A stretch of 64,000 nt of DNA from positions 1 to 64,000 of the forward strand of contig UBTY01000017.1 in the NCBI GenBank assembly GCA_900468535.1. Direction: 5' to 3'. Position numbers and translations under genes: made by a program. The notes beneath the pieces are model-generated. The model had not been told where the DNA came from and ran no database searches. It was given only the letters and a program-made list of their open reading frames with translations. Numbering within the stretch: the first letter of the stretch is position 1; the number at the start of each line of letters is the position of its first letter. This DNA is from Hyphomicrobiales bacterium (GTDB lineage Bacteria > Pseudomonadota > Alphaproteobacteria > Rhizobiales > Rhizobiaceae). Below are positions 18,106 to 26,797 of this stretch, one piece after another.

Positions 18106-18783
18106 ATGCCGGAGACCCAGACTGACAGACCCCTGAAACCAGGCGATCGCGCCCCCAATGTCGTGCTCGACGCGATCACCCGCCAAGGGAAGATAGCCAT
18201 TGATGATTTTCGTGGCCAGAAACCGGTTCTGGTCGGCCTCTTTCGCGGATTGCATTGTCCCTTCTGTCGTCGCCAGATTGCGGCCATGGCGAACCTTGCC
18301 GGCGAGCTGCAGCAGAAGGGTATCGAGAGCCTGACCGTCGTCAACACGCCGACCGAGCGGGCAAGGCTGTATTTCCGATATCACCCTTTGCCGAACCTGC
18401 TGGCCGCTTCCGACCCGGACAGGATTTCGCACCGTGCATTCGGACTCCCCAATGTGGAGTTCACGGAATCGGAAACCGCATGGCCCTACAAGGTTGGGCT
18501 CAACGTGGTGAACTCGATGCGCGTCGACATGCCCGAACTGCCACGGCCAATGGATCCGATGGCGGCGACGGAATACCTCGACAAGGCCGACGGGTACGAA
18601 TTCAACGATGACGACAGGCGGATGATCGCCGGAGGCGAAGGACAGCTCGTCGGTGAATTCCTCCTCGACCGAGATGGCTTTGTCCGCTGGTGCTTCACCG
18701 AGGTGGCGGATGACGGACGCCACATGTTCGGCGTTCCGGCACCTCAGGAAGTGATGTCGGCGGCATCTCATATCGCCGCGTGA
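18106..18783 (+). CDS. Peroxiredoxin-like (AhpC/TSA-fold) thiol protein
   Basis: 225 residues. The thioredoxin-fold start GDRAPNVVLDAITRQGKIAIDDFRGQKPVLV... leads to FRGLHCPFCRRQ, giving Cys51 and Cys54 where classical peroxiredoxins have a single peroxidatic Cys (PxxxTxxC) at this place. The CxxC arrangement resembles redoxin-family proteins used as reductase-like or peroxidase-like thiol enzymes. AAGGAGGA precedes the ATG at 18106. It follows the cyclase gene by 91 bases on the same strand and is likely cotranscribed. The substrate is unknown. Confidence 0.82.
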   Translation: MPETQTDRPLKPGDRAPNVVLDAITRQGKIAIDDFRGQKPVLVGLFRGLHCPFCRRQIAAMANLAGELQQKGIESLTVVNTPTERARLYFRYHPLPNLLAASDPDRISHRAFGLPNVEFTESETAWPYKVGLNVVNSMRVDMPELPRPMDPMAATEYLDKADGYEFNDDDRRMIAGGEGQLVGEFLLDRDGFVRWCFTEVADDGRHMFGVPAPQEVMSAASHIAA

Positions 18784-18789
18784 CGGGCA

Positions 18790-19260
18790 TCAGGGCCGGC
18801 ACTCTCCCTGGCCGATGATACGGAAGCCGCCGTTGCCGGCCTCGCATGCATTCGGGAAGGTGCGCATCTCAGGCCCACGCTGGCCGCAGACGGGGCGGTA
18901 TTCGCGCGTGCAGATGCCTCCTGGCCTTTGCGGGCGATCTGGCTCGGGCGATGGTGGACGTGGTGGTCTCGGCTGCGGCGGCATTGGCGTGACGGGCGGT
19001 TGGCGGCGGCACTCGCCCCGGGCGACGATGGCAAAGCCGTTGGCGCGAGCCTGGCAGGCATTGCCGAACGTCTGGGTTCGTCCGCCCCGTTCGCCGCAAA
19101 CAGGGGCGTATTCCATCGTACACATCTGCTGTTGTGGCGGGCGAGGGCGCGGAGGTGGTCGAGAGTAGCCGGGATCGGTCTCGACCGTGCAGGCTGAGAG
19201 CACCGGCGCAATCAAGATCAGTGCAAGCTTTTTCGCGGATAGGAACCGGGCGTGTCGCAT
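18790..19260 (-). CDS. Lipoprotein with two Kazal-type domains
   Basis: 156 residues. A lipoprotein signal ends in the lipobox VLSAC (about residues 20-24). Two near-identical Kazal-like modules follow, CTMEYAPVCGERG...CQARANGF...GEC and CTREYRPVCGQRG...CEAGNGGF...GEC, separated by a proline/arginine-rich linker of about 35 residues. Kazal domains are compact serine-protease inhibitors. The predicted site is the outer membrane or periplasm. It converges with the peroxiredoxin-like gene, six bases apart. A protease-inhibitor role is inference from the fold. Confidence 0.85.
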   Translation of the reverse strand: MRHARFLSAKKLALILIAPVLSACTVETDPGYSRPPPRPRPPQQQMCTMEYAPVCGERGGRTQTFGNACQARANGFAIVARGECRRQPPVTPMPPQPRPPRPPSPEPDRPQRPGGICTREYRPVCGQRGPEMRTFPNACEAGNGGFRIIGQGECRP

Positions 19261-19359
19261 CTGCGTCCTCGACGTTGAAGAATGTCGAGGAATTCTAGCG
19301 GAAGCTGCACGTCGGAAAAAGACCCCGGCGTGCAGATGCTATTTTCGATTGTCGTTCGA

Positions 19360-20292
19360 TCAGTCGAAGAGACTGGAGACCGACTCTTCCTGGCTGGTGC
19401 GGTTGATGGCTTCGCCCATGAGGCTCGCCGTGCTGACCACACGGATGTTATGCGCCGACTGGACGGCCGTGGTCGGCTGAATGGAGTCGGTGATGACAAG
19501 CTCGCGAAGCTTCGATGATGTGATACGGGTAACCGCACCGCCCGAGAGCACGCCATGAGTGATATAGGCGGTGACGCTGGCGGCGCCCTGCGCGAGTAGC
19601 GCGTCGGCGGCGTTGCAAAGCGTGCCGCCGGAGTCGACGATATCGTCGATCAGCAGGCAGTCCTTGCCCGTTACGTCGCCGATAATGTTCATCACTTCGG
19701 ATTCACCGGGGCGGTCGCGACGCTTGTCGACGATCGCCAACAGACAGTCCAGGCGTTTCGCGAGCGAGCGAGCGCGCACGACACCGCCGACGTCGGGCGA
19801 AACGACCATGACATTGCCGAGATTGTAGTTCGCCTTGATGTCGCGTGTCAGGATCGGCACGGCATAGAGGTTGTCTGTCGGGATATCGAAGAAGCCCTGG
19901 ATCTGGCCTGCATGCAGATCAAGCGTGAGAACGCGATCGGCGCCAGCTTCGGTAATGAGGTTCGCGACGAGCTTGGCCGAGATCGGGGTACGGCCGGAAG
20001 CGCGGCGATCCTGGCGGGCATAGCCGAAGTAGGGAAGGACCGCCGTGATGCGACGTGCCGAAGAGCGGCGCATCGCGTCGATCATGATCAGCAGTTCCAT
20101 CAGATGGTCATTCGTCGGGAAGGACGTCGACTGTACGAGGAACACATCCTCGCCGCGCACATTTTCCTGGACTTCGACGAAGATTTCCTGATCGGCAAAT
20201 CTTCGGACGGTGGCTCTGCCTAAGGGCACATTGAGATAGTTGCAGATCGCTTCGGCGAGATGCCGGTTCGAATTGCCTGCGAAAACCTTCAT
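19360..20292 (-). CDS. prs: Ribose-phosphate pyrophosphokinase (PRPP synthase)
   Basis: 310 residues, normal length. It makes PRPP from ribose 5-phosphate and ATP for purine, pyrimidine, His and Trp synthesis. Visible motifs are MKVFAGNSN at the start, [18 protein letters not shown], the ATP-site FGYARQDRR, the metal-binding [22 protein letters not shown] signature, and the PRPP loop [12 protein letters not shown]. It stands alone, with about 100 bases on each side. Confidence 0.98.
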   Translation of the reverse strand: MKVFAGNSNRHLAEAICNYLNVPLGRATVRRFADQEIFVEVQENVRGEDVFLVQSTSFPTNDHLMELLIMIDAMRRSSARRITAVLPYFGYARQDRRASGRTPISAKLVANLITEAGADRVLTLDLHAGQIQGFFDIPTDNLYAVPILTRDIKANYNLGNVMVVSPDVGGVVRARSLAKRLDCLLAIVDKRRDRPGESEVMNIIGDVTGKDCLLIDDIVDSGGTLCNAADALLAQGAASVTAYITHGVLSGGAVTRITSSKLRELVITDSIQPTTAVQSAHNIRVVSTASLMGEAINRTSQEESVSSLFD

Positions 20293-20398
20293 CTTGGTCC
20301 GCCTGTTACCTGCTGATAGCCGCGCTTTTTAGCCAGCTTCTTCGTGAATGCAAGCGTAAAGGCGCCTCACGCTTCCATATTTCTGAAAAGCTTGTGGC

Positions 20399-21244
20399 TT
20401 AGCCGCCACGCGTCTCGCGCCACGTCGAAAACTCGCTGATCGTTCGCGATGCGATCTGCTGCATCACGGATGCCGGAACGCCTGCCCACGGGTCCTTGGC
20501 AGAAGACGGCACCTGTTCCTGTCCCTGTATGCGGTGGAGGCGGGCGCCACTGTTATCAAGCACGTCCCAGACGTATACCACGGTGACATTTCCGCTGTCG
20601 GTGAAGGCGGAGAGATAGCCCTTCAGGATATAGGCGGTGCTGTTGTCGTTGGAGCTCTTGATCGAAAGGCCGTGGGCGCGCGCTTCATTGCCGAGCTGCC
20701 TGGACAATGGAGTGACCGCCTGGACCGGGGCGCCGATGATCGGAAGGAAGCGCACCGTCGCGCCACCCTGTGCCGGAGCAGACCGTACCATTGCCGTCTG
20801 TTCGGGTTTCGCCGCGGGCTGCTCGACCATATCCTCTTCTTCGGCCTGCGCGTTCGATACCGGCTCGGAGAGCGGCTGGTTCTGGATCGGCGCTGAAACC
20901 GCGGGCGAGCGGGTTTCGCTCTGCAGCGCCAGTGCCTGTTCGTCCATGGTCGTCGGCGGGGCGCCGCTTCCCGGCCTTGGCTGCTGAACGTAGGCCGGTT
21001 GTTCGACATAGGCCGGATGATAGCCGCCGCTATTCTGCCGAGACTCGACTGCAAAGGCCTGTCTGTGTGAGGGTGCGCCAGCCATCCGCTCGGCTTCGCC
21101 CTGGCTGACGGGGGATGAGCGCTGTGCGCTCGAGGTTTCGCCGATGTCGACGAGAGGCGTCAGCGTCAGTGCATCCGTGGTGTTGCAGGCAGAGAGCAGG
21201 GCAAGGCATGCAAAAATCGTGGATGCTGTCGCAAGTCGCGTCAT
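20399..21244 (-). CDS. Conserved rhizobial-type lipoprotein, unknown function
   Basis: 281 residues. The signal MTRLATASTIFACLALLSAC ends in a lipobox with Cys20. A low-complexity Pro/Gln/Ser-rich stretch (about 40-150) is followed by a folded C-terminal part (VRFLPIIGAPVQAVTPLSRQLGNEA...) with beta strands that read like ...AYILKGYLSAF...VVYVWDVLD. No catalytic motif is visible. It lies between prs and the M24 gene on the same strand, 98 bases from the latter. Confidence 0.7.
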   Translation of the reverse strand: MTRLATASTIFACLALLSACNTTDALTLTPLVDIGETSSAQRSSPVSQGEAERMAGAPSHRQAFAVESRQNSGGYHPAYVEQPAYVQQPRPGSGAPPTTMDEQALALQSETRSPAVSAPIQNQPLSEPVSNAQAEEEDMVEQPAAKPEQTAMVRSAPAQGGATVRFLPIIGAPVQAVTPLSRQLGNEARAHGLSIKSSNDNSTAYILKGYLSAFTDSGNVTVVYVWDVLDNSGARLHRIQGQEQVPSSAKDPWAGVPASVMQQIASRTISEFSTWRETRGG

Positions 21245-21342
21245 CCCTCGTGTCGTCCTTCCCGCATGCGCGTACAGCCCCGGCTGACTTTATGACGGCG
21301 CGGGTCGGTCCGTGTCAATTGCGGATTGTCGTCGATCAAGGC

Positions 21343-22494
21343 TCAGACGTTGAGGAAGTCGAGCGGATGCCGGGAAAGGGCTCGCGGTGCGCCATCGGTG
21401 GTCAGATAGGTCTGGCCAAGCGTCATCGCGGCACCGCTGTCGGAGTCCATGATGATCATATGGAGGAAAAGCGACATGCCGGGCTCTATCGGCTGCGGGT
21501 TGCCGACATGGAACATCTGGTGCTCCATCCACGAGGGGGAGAAGCGGGCACCCAGCGAGTAGCCGCAGGCGTTTAGGCGATGGCGTGCCAGTCCGCGCTC
21601 GTCCATGATTTTGGCGTGCATGTCGAAAACATCGCCAAAAACCTTGCCTGGCGTGAGGACGGTTTCGGTCGCCTGCATGGTCTCCAGGCAGGCATTGTAG
21701 AGCTCGCGATGGCGATAGCTCGGCTCTCCGATCACGATCGTTCGCATCATGGCCGCATGATAATGCGCATAGGCGCCGGCCCATTCGAGCGTCAGCTGGT
21801 CGTTTGCGTCGAGCTTGCGACGACCTGCCTTGTAGCGGCAGAGCAAGGCGTCCTGCGCGGAGCCGACAATGAACTCGTTGGCGGCGTAGTCGCCGCCGCC
21901 GGCGAGCACAGCTCCCTGCATCGCGGCCAGGATTTCAGCTTCGTCAGCGCCGGGCTTCGTCAGGGCGAGGGCAGCGTCAAGTGCGTCGTCGGCAAGCGCT
22001 GCTGCCTTCTCGACATAGGCGATCTCGGCGTTGCTTTTGATCAGCCGCAGCCGGCTGACGAGGTAGGACGCATCGATGATCTGGCCGAACGTGGTCAGTT
22101 GCGTATCCAGCTGGCGGGCAACGCGTCCGGTCATTCCATGCGTGTCGTACTCGACCCCGATGCGGGCGCCGAGCAGGTCCATATCGACCAGCATGTTCTT
22201 CAGGTCGACCGTTGGATCGGCGTTCACGCGGTCGACCCAGATCTGGATATTGTCGAGGATCGAGGTGTGGCGCGCCTGCCTGAGGTCGGCCGATCGCGTC
22301 AACAGCGCCATCGTACCGTCGGCCTTCACGACGAGCGTCTGGAAGAAGCAGTAGCCAAAGGTGTCGTATCCGGTCAGCCAGTACATGCTTTCCTGCGCGA
22401 ACAGCAGGACCGCATCCAGCTTTTCTTCCTTCATCCCGTCCGTCAGCCGTATCAGGCGATTTGCGAATTCGGTCTTTTCGAAATGAAGGGCCAT
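21343..22494 (-). CDS. M24 (Xaa-Pro peptidase/creatinase-fold) homologue lacking the metal ligands
   Basis: 383 residues with the two-domain pita-bread architecture of Xaa-Pro dipeptidases: an N-terminal creatinase-like domain (KEEKLDAVLLFAQESMYWLTGYDT) and a C-terminal M24 domain. The metal-binding positions are altered. The usual DxG strand reads LTLEWAGAY, the sDiTRT strand reads YHAAMMRT, and the GHGIG histidine is a Tyr in GYSLG. A metal-independent, creatinase-like hydrolase or a non-peptidase role is therefore more likely than an active dipeptidase. A longer frame exists, but ATG 22494 is only five bases from the pgeF stop and starts the fold. Confidence 0.83.
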   Translation of the reverse strand: MALHFEKTEFANRLIRLTDGMKEEKLDAVLLFAQESMYWLTGYDTFGYCFFQTLVVKADGTMALLTRSADLRQARHTSILDNIQIWVDRVNADPTVDLKNMLVDMDLLGARIGVEYDTHGMTGRVARQLDTQLTTFGQIIDASYLVSRLRLIKSNAEIAYVEKAAALADDALDAALALTKPGADEAEILAAMQGAVLAGGGDYAANEFIVGSAQDALLCRYKAGRRKLDANDQLTLEWAGAYAHYHAAMMRTIVIGEPSYRHRELYNACLETMQATETVLTPGKVFGDVFDMHAKIMDERGLARHRLNACGYSLGARFSPSWMEHQMFHVGNPQPIEPGMSLFLHMIIMDSDSGAAMTLGQTYLTTDGAPRALSRHPLDFLNV

Positions 22495-22499
22495 GTCGT

Positions 22500-23300
22500 T
22501 CAAACCTCCCTGATGGCAATCGCCGAGATCTGCCGGCCGTAGTCCGGTTCGCGATTGTGCGTCGTTCGGCGATAGGAGAAGAAGCGTTCGTTGTCGGGAT
22601 AGGTGCAGATGCCGAGGCTTTCGGCACGAATGCCGGCTGCCCGCAGTCTGTCGACGGTCAGCGTCGGAAGATCGAACATCGCGTGGCCGGGTTTCGACGA
22701 CGGGGTGAAATAGCGTTCGTAAGCCGGGTCGTAGGCGAGGAAGCGATCGACAAATTCCGGGCCGACCTCGTAGCTGCTTCTGCTGATCGAAGGGCCAAGG
22801 CACGCGACGATCGTCTGGCGTGTGGCGCCGAGTTTCTCCATCGCGTCGATGGTGTTTTCGAGAACGCCCGTCAGCGCGCCCTTCCAACCGGCGTGGGCCG
22901 CACCGATGATGCGGTGTTCGGGATCGGCGAAAAGGATCGGGCCGCAATCGGCGGCGAGCACGCCCAGCACAACGCCCGGCGTCGCCGTCACCATCGCATC
23001 GGCTGCGGGGCGGGTGCCGTCATATCCGGGCTTGATGACCACGACATCCGGCGAATGGACCTGATGAACGGTGGCAAGACTTGCCTCCGGTAGATCGAAC
23101 CATTCGGCGACGCGCCTGCGGTTCTCGACGACCTTTTCACGCGCGTCGTTCGAGCCGAGGCCGACATTCAGTCCTCGATAAATTCCCTCGGACACGCCGC
23201 CCTGCCGGGTGAAGTATCCATGGCGAATGGCCTCGCCCGTCGCCTCTGTCAGAAGGGCGCTTTGGAGGGGTGCCGGGGAGGGCGTGTCAGTCATCAGCAA
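22500..23300 (-). CDS. pgeF: Peptidoglycan editing factor/multicopper-like laccase-domain protein
   Basis: 266 residues. PgeF (YfiH) proteins are cytosolic; in E. coli they remove wrongly incorporated amino acids such as L-Ser from UDP-MurNAc intermediates, and homologues act on purine nucleosides. The metal-site set is present: His79/His82 in VHQVHS, Cys119 in AADCGP and His136 in AHAGWKG. It starts with RHGYFTRQGGVSEGIYRGLNVGLGSND, the family signature. It sits in a run lgt-midA-pgeF-M24 on the minus strand. Confidence 0.93.
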   Translation of the reverse strand: MLMTDTPSPAPLQSALLTEATGEAIRHGYFTRQGGVSEGIYRGLNVGLGSNDAREKVVENRRRVAEWFDLPEASLATVHQVHSPDVVVIKPGYDGTRPAADAMVTATPGVVLGVLAADCGPILFADPEHRIIGAAHAGWKGALTGVLENTIDAMEKLGATRQTIVACLGPSISRSSYEVGPEFVDRFLAYDPAYERYFTPSSKPGHAMFDLPTLTVDRLRAAGIRAESLGICTYPDNERFFSYRRTTHNREPDYGRQISAIAIREV

Positions 23301-23374
23301 TTCCGAGATTTGTATGGGCTTCTTTCGAAACGGTCTTCAGCAAGGGCGAATGTTGGTCAGTCGAAAACATCCTG

Positions 23375-24475
23375 TCAATCTACTGGTCGAAACGGCATGA
23401 GATCGACCGCCGGATAGGAAACGGCCATGACCTTGAACAGTTCCCCCATCTTGCCTTCGCCTTCACCGGCCAGTCGATCGACTGCCGCCTGGATCATCTG
23501 CTGGGTATTCGGCTGGCGATCGCGGCCGAGAGCAGCAGCGCGCTCCAACAGGCCAAGACCGACGAGAAAATCGCCCTGATGGAGCAGCCCGTTCAGATAG
23601 AGGCCTGATGCCTGGGCGGTTTCCGCAAGTGCTTGAAAATCGACATGGCTGGTCAGGTCGGCTTCACCGGGATGCGCCAGCGGCGGGTCGAATTCATGCA
23701 TGCGGACGGCCTGAAGCGTGTCGCCGAAACCTGTGATCAGGTGGCCGTAGTCGATCGCAAGCGCGGTGCCGCCGAACTGCATCAGGCGGTTGCCGATCGC
23801 CGTCATCACAGACTGACGCGCAGGCGAGATCTCGAACAGCGTCCCGACCGGAACCGACGAGGCTTGAGCGGGCAGCAGGGATGGGTCGATGCCGGCGACG
23901 CCGACGCCGAACGACAATTCGTCCTGCGCATCGACGCCCACCATCCGCTCGCGGAAGCCGGTCGGCGTCTTGATGAACTGCCGTATCGGGATCGCATCAA
24001 AGAGCTCGTTGGCAGCGATCAGGGTGAAGCCCTGCGGTACTTCGTCGAAGCTGTCGTGCCAGTTGATCCTGCCCTCGTGCGCCACAAGTGTTTCCTGCTG
24101 GACATCCCGCAGGCGTTCGCTCGTTTCGACCAGATGAATGCTCATCGCATCGAAAAGAGGCGGCGCGAGGCGCTCGATGACGCGAAGCATGTCGGCCATC
24201 ATGGTCCCGCGGCCGGGTCCGATTTCCACCAATCTTGCATCGGCAGGCGCACCGTGGCGCTGCCAGGCATGGACAATGAAGACGCCGATCATTTCGCCGA
24301 AGAGCTGGCTGACTTCAGGGGCGGTCACGAAATCGCCCGAACGGCCGAAGGGTTCGCGTGTCCTGTAGTAGCCGTGATCCGGGTCAGCCAGGCAAAGCGA
24401 AAAGTAATCCGTTACGCTGATCGGACCGTTGGCCTGGATGATCGTCTTGATCTTTTCCGCGAGAGCAGTCGTCAC
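23375..24475 (-). CDS. MidA/NDUFAF7-family protein arginine methyltransferase
   Basis: 366 residues. It contains the class I methyltransferase loop VEIGPGRGTMMADMLR (about residues 94-109), preceded by YYRTREPFGRSGDFVTAPEVSQLFGEMIG, the MidA family signature, and followed by IAANELFDAIPIRQF. In mitochondria the orthologue dimethylates an arginine of the complex I subunit NDUFS2; bacterial relatives are assumed to act on NuoD. It starts at GTG 24475 with GGAGGAG at good spacing. It follows lgt by 23 bases and precedes pgeF by 74. Confidence 0.92.
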   Translation of the reverse strand: MTTALAEKIKTIIQANGPISVTDYFSLCLADPDHGYYRTREPFGRSGDFVTAPEVSQLFGEMIGVFIVHAWQRHGAPADARLVEIGPGRGTMMADMLRVIERLAPPLFDAMSIHLVETSERLRDVQQETLVAHEGRINWHDSFDEVPQGFTLIAANELFDAIPIRQFIKTPTGFRERMVGVDAQDELSFGVGVAGIDPSLLPAQASSVPVGTLFEISPARQSVMTAIGNRLMQFGGTALAIDYGHLITGFGDTLQAVRMHEFDPPLAHPGEADLTSHVDFQALAETAQASGLYLNGLLHQGDFLVGLGLLERAAALGRDRQPNTQQMIQAAVDRLAGEGEGKMGELFKVMAVSYPAVDLMPFRPVD

Positions 24476-24498
24476 GGGCTCCTCCGTACCGGCACAGG

Positions 24499-25347
24499 TC
24501 AGCTTTGCAGGGCTGCGCGGCTGCGGGCACGGACGATCGCCCACAGGCCAAGCAGGACCATCGGCGAGGAAAGAACCATTCCCATGGTCAGCCAGTTGGT
24601 TCCGAGCAGATAGCCAAGCTGCGCATCGGGCTCGCGGAAGAACTCGACGAAGATTCGCGACAGCGCATAGCCGCAGACGAATACGCCGGTAACCAGCCCC
24701 GGTGTCTTCAACGCGCGGAAGACGTAGATCAGGACCGTCAACACCAGCAGGAGAACGATGCCTTCGAGGCCCGCTTCGTAAAGCTGGCTCGGATGGCGGG
24801 CGAATGGACCGCCGTTCGGGAACACGAACGCCCACGGCACATCCGTCAGGCGGCCCCAGAGTTCGCCGTTGATGAAGTTTGCGATGCGGCCGCAGAACAG
24901 GCCGATCGGAACGACGGCCGAGACGATATCGAAGAGGTTCCAGAGCGGAATGCCGTTTCGCCTGGCGAAGATGATCATCGCAATCGTGGTACCAGTCAGG
25001 CCGCCGTGGAACGACATGCCGCCGTTCCAGATCTGAATCGCTCGGATCGGGCTCTCGATGACGGCAGGCATGTCGTAGAAGAGAATGTAGCCGATGCGGC
25101 CGCCGAGAACGATGCCCAGTGCCACCCAGACAATGAAGTCGTCGAGTTGGGTCTTGGAGATGGGCGAGACGTTGCCCGGCCAAAGGGCGTCATTGCCGGC
25201 AATCAGGCGCGCGTAGTACCAGCCGAGCATGATGCCCGCGACATAGGCGAGGCCATACCAGTGAATGGCGATGGGGCCGATCGAAAAGGCGATCGGATCG
25301 ATATTAGGAAAAGGCATGATTGCCAGGAGGTTGGCTACTGTCGGCAA
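24499..25347 (-). CDS. lgt: Prolipoprotein diacylglyceryl transferase
   Basis: 282 residues, seven membrane segments. Lgt moves diacylglycerol from phosphatidylglycerol to the lipobox Cys of prolipoproteins, the first step of lipoprotein maturation. The motifs [38 protein letters not shown] and the signature [13 protein letters not shown] are present. The listed start is a TTG (25347) with GGGGA upstream; an ATG at 25317 (MPFPNIDP) is an alternative that lacks a ribosome binding site. It likely heads the lgt-midA-pgeF-M24 operon. Confidence 0.96.
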   Translation of the reverse strand: MPTVANLLAIMPFPNIDPIAFSIGPIAIHWYGLAYVAGIMLGWYYARLIAGNDALWPGNVSPISKTQLDDFIVWVALGIVLGGRIGYILFYDMPAVIESPIRAIQIWNGGMSFHGGLTGTTIAMIIFARRNGIPLWNLFDIVSAVVPIGLFCGRIANFINGELWGRLTDVPWAFVFPNGGPFARHPSQLYEAGLEGIVLLLVLTVLIYVFRALKTPGLVTGVFVCGYALSRIFVEFFREPDAQLGYLLGTNWLTMGMVLSSPMVLLGLWAIVRARSRAALQS

Positions 25348-25641
25348 GGTGTCCCCATCCGCTGGCGCACAGACCTATCGAGGGCTGAAAGACTCAATGT
25401 CCGTACGCGTCTTCGAAGTGCAAAGGCATCCGATCCGCGTCTTTTTCAAGGCGCTCGGCACCCAAGGTTGGCGGAAGATGGCCCTGCGCCGACGGGCGGT
25501 CAAGTCGATTGTGAGCGATGGGTCACGCGGGCTGCTCCTTATCCAGCGCAAAGCGCTTGCATCCTTAACGGCGAAGCCCTACCTCATTTCCGAGGGCCAC
25601 CGATGGCCGGAATTCAAGTGTTTCAAAGGGAGTAGTCCGCC

Positions 25642-25902
25642 ATGACGACAGGGACAAACCGCATCATGGACGAGTTCGCCAAGCTCATGACCGATGCGGC
25701 TGGCGCAGCCCAGGGCGTGCGCAAGGAAATCGAAACGGCTTTCAGTGCGCAGGCCGAGCGCTGGCTCAACAGCCTTGACGTCGTCAAGCGTGAGGAATTC
25801 GAGGCTGTTCGCGAGATGGCCATCAAGGCTCGCGACGAAAACGACGCGCTGCTGGCGCGCATTGCTGCTTTGGAAGAGAAGCTGGCAGCAGCCGGCAAGT
25901 AA
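25642..25902 (+). CDS. ubiK: Ubiquinone biosynthesis accessory factor UbiK (BMFP domain)
   Basis: 86 residues: an amphipathic first half (MDEFAKLMTDAAGAAQGVRKE...) and a C-terminal coiled coil (EFEAVREMAIKARDENDALLARIAALEEKLAA). This is the UbiK/BMFP pattern of a trimeric, membrane-associated protein that assists aerobic ubiquinone synthesis with UbiJ. AAAGGGAGTA precedes the ATG. It is divergent from lgt across 294 bases that show no other gene. Confidence 0.88.
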   Translation: MTTGTNRIMDEFAKLMTDAAGAAQGVRKEIETAFSAQAERWLNSLDVVKREEFEAVREMAIKARDENDALLARIAALEEKLAAAGK

Positions 25903-26295
25903 TCCCGTTCTGACACAGGTCGCGGTGTGACCTTTAAGAGACACGCCGCGGCTACGCCCAAAAAATCAGGTGTGCTTATCCACCTGTGGACACTGCCAAA
26001 AAAGCCAATTCGCAGAGTCGTTTAATCCCTCCTCCTGAATGCAAATCCGAAGACCTTTCCACAGTGGCGTTCCCTAAAAGGCCTCTCATGGGGCTGGCAT
26101 ACCCCCGGACGCATTATACACTGATTTTAAATGATGATTCGAAGCGGTTGGTAAGCTCCAGGCAGGGTAACTGCGTAAGTCTGGTAGCGGTTCAACGGTC
26201 ATCTGGGTTGGTGGTTTCCGGTAGCTGCGTGTGTTCTTGCTTGCGTCGTGTTTGACGTAGTTGGGCCGCATTCACTCCGGTCAAGAAGGTGCTGC
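25903..26295. other. Intergenic region without a recognisable gene
   Basis: 393 bases between ubiK and the ybjN-like gene. I see no convincing open frame. A short inverted pair of DnaA-box-like sequences occurs at about 25974-25992 (TTATCCACC followed by TGTGGACA). The last 100 bases are T/G-rich and must carry the ybjN promoter. Confidence 0.5.
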
Positions 26296-26796
26296 ATGAG
26301 CCTTATGGAATTGGAAGTCGAGCGTCAGTCGAACCCGGTCGATATGATCGAGTACGTCGCCGCCAATAACGACTGGGCTTTCGAGCGGTCTGGCGACGAT
26401 GAAATCGCGATGACGGTCGAAGGCAAATGGACGGACTACCACGTCTCCTTTTCCTGGATGGAAGAGTTCGAAGCGTTGCATCTTGGATGCGCGTTCGACG
26501 TCAAGGTTCCGGAACAGCGGGTCAACGAGGTGACGAAGCTTCTGGCCGGCATCAATGGCCAGGTGCTGATGGGGCATTTCGACCTCTGGCGCCAGGAAGA
26601 TGTCATTATTTTCCGTCAGTCTCTTCTACTTGCTGGTGGCGCAGAGCCGACGAACCGTCAGGTCGAGGTGTTGCTTGCGAGCGCGCTCGATACTTGCGAG
26701 GCCTATTATCAGGCCTTTCAGTTCGTGATCTGGTCCGGCATGGATGCTGCCCGCGCCATGGAAGCGGTTCTGTTCGAAACGGTAGGCGAAGCGTAA
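26296..26796 (+). CDS. YbjN-domain protein
   Basis: 166 residues of YbjN type: an alpha/beta fold like type III secretion chaperones, with MIEYVAANNDWAFERSGDDEIAMTVEGKWTDYHVSFSWMEEFEALHL in the first half. E. coli YbjN is linked to motility and stress regulation; the molecular role here is unknown. I chose ATG 26296, where the conserved sequence starts and AAGAAGGTG precedes. It ends one base before proC, so the two are cotranscribed, a common arrangement in rhizobia. Confidence 0.85.
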   Translation: MSLMELEVERQSNPVDMIEYVAANNDWAFERSGDDEIAMTVEGKWTDYHVSFSWMEEFEALHLGCAFDVKVPEQRVNEVTKLLAGINGQVLMGHFDLWRQEDVIIFRQSLLLAGGAEPTNRQVEVLLASALDTCEAYYQAFQFVIWSGMDAARAMEAVLFETVGEA

Positions 26797-26797
26797 G

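Noticed and set aside
19303-19335. Stem CTGCACG...CGTGCAG downstream of prs as a terminator
   Set aside because: Only 7 bp with a long loop and no T run at its end on the minus strand.
23633-24613. Long plus-strand frame opposite the MidA-family gene
   Set aside because: It is a mirror of an intact methyltransferase gene, has a low-complexity Arg-rich translation and no ribosome binding site.
25903-26295. Replication origin suggested by DnaA-like boxes
   Set aside because: Only one inverted pair of approximate boxes, no AT-rich unwinding element and no origin-type neighbours such as hemE or parAB.
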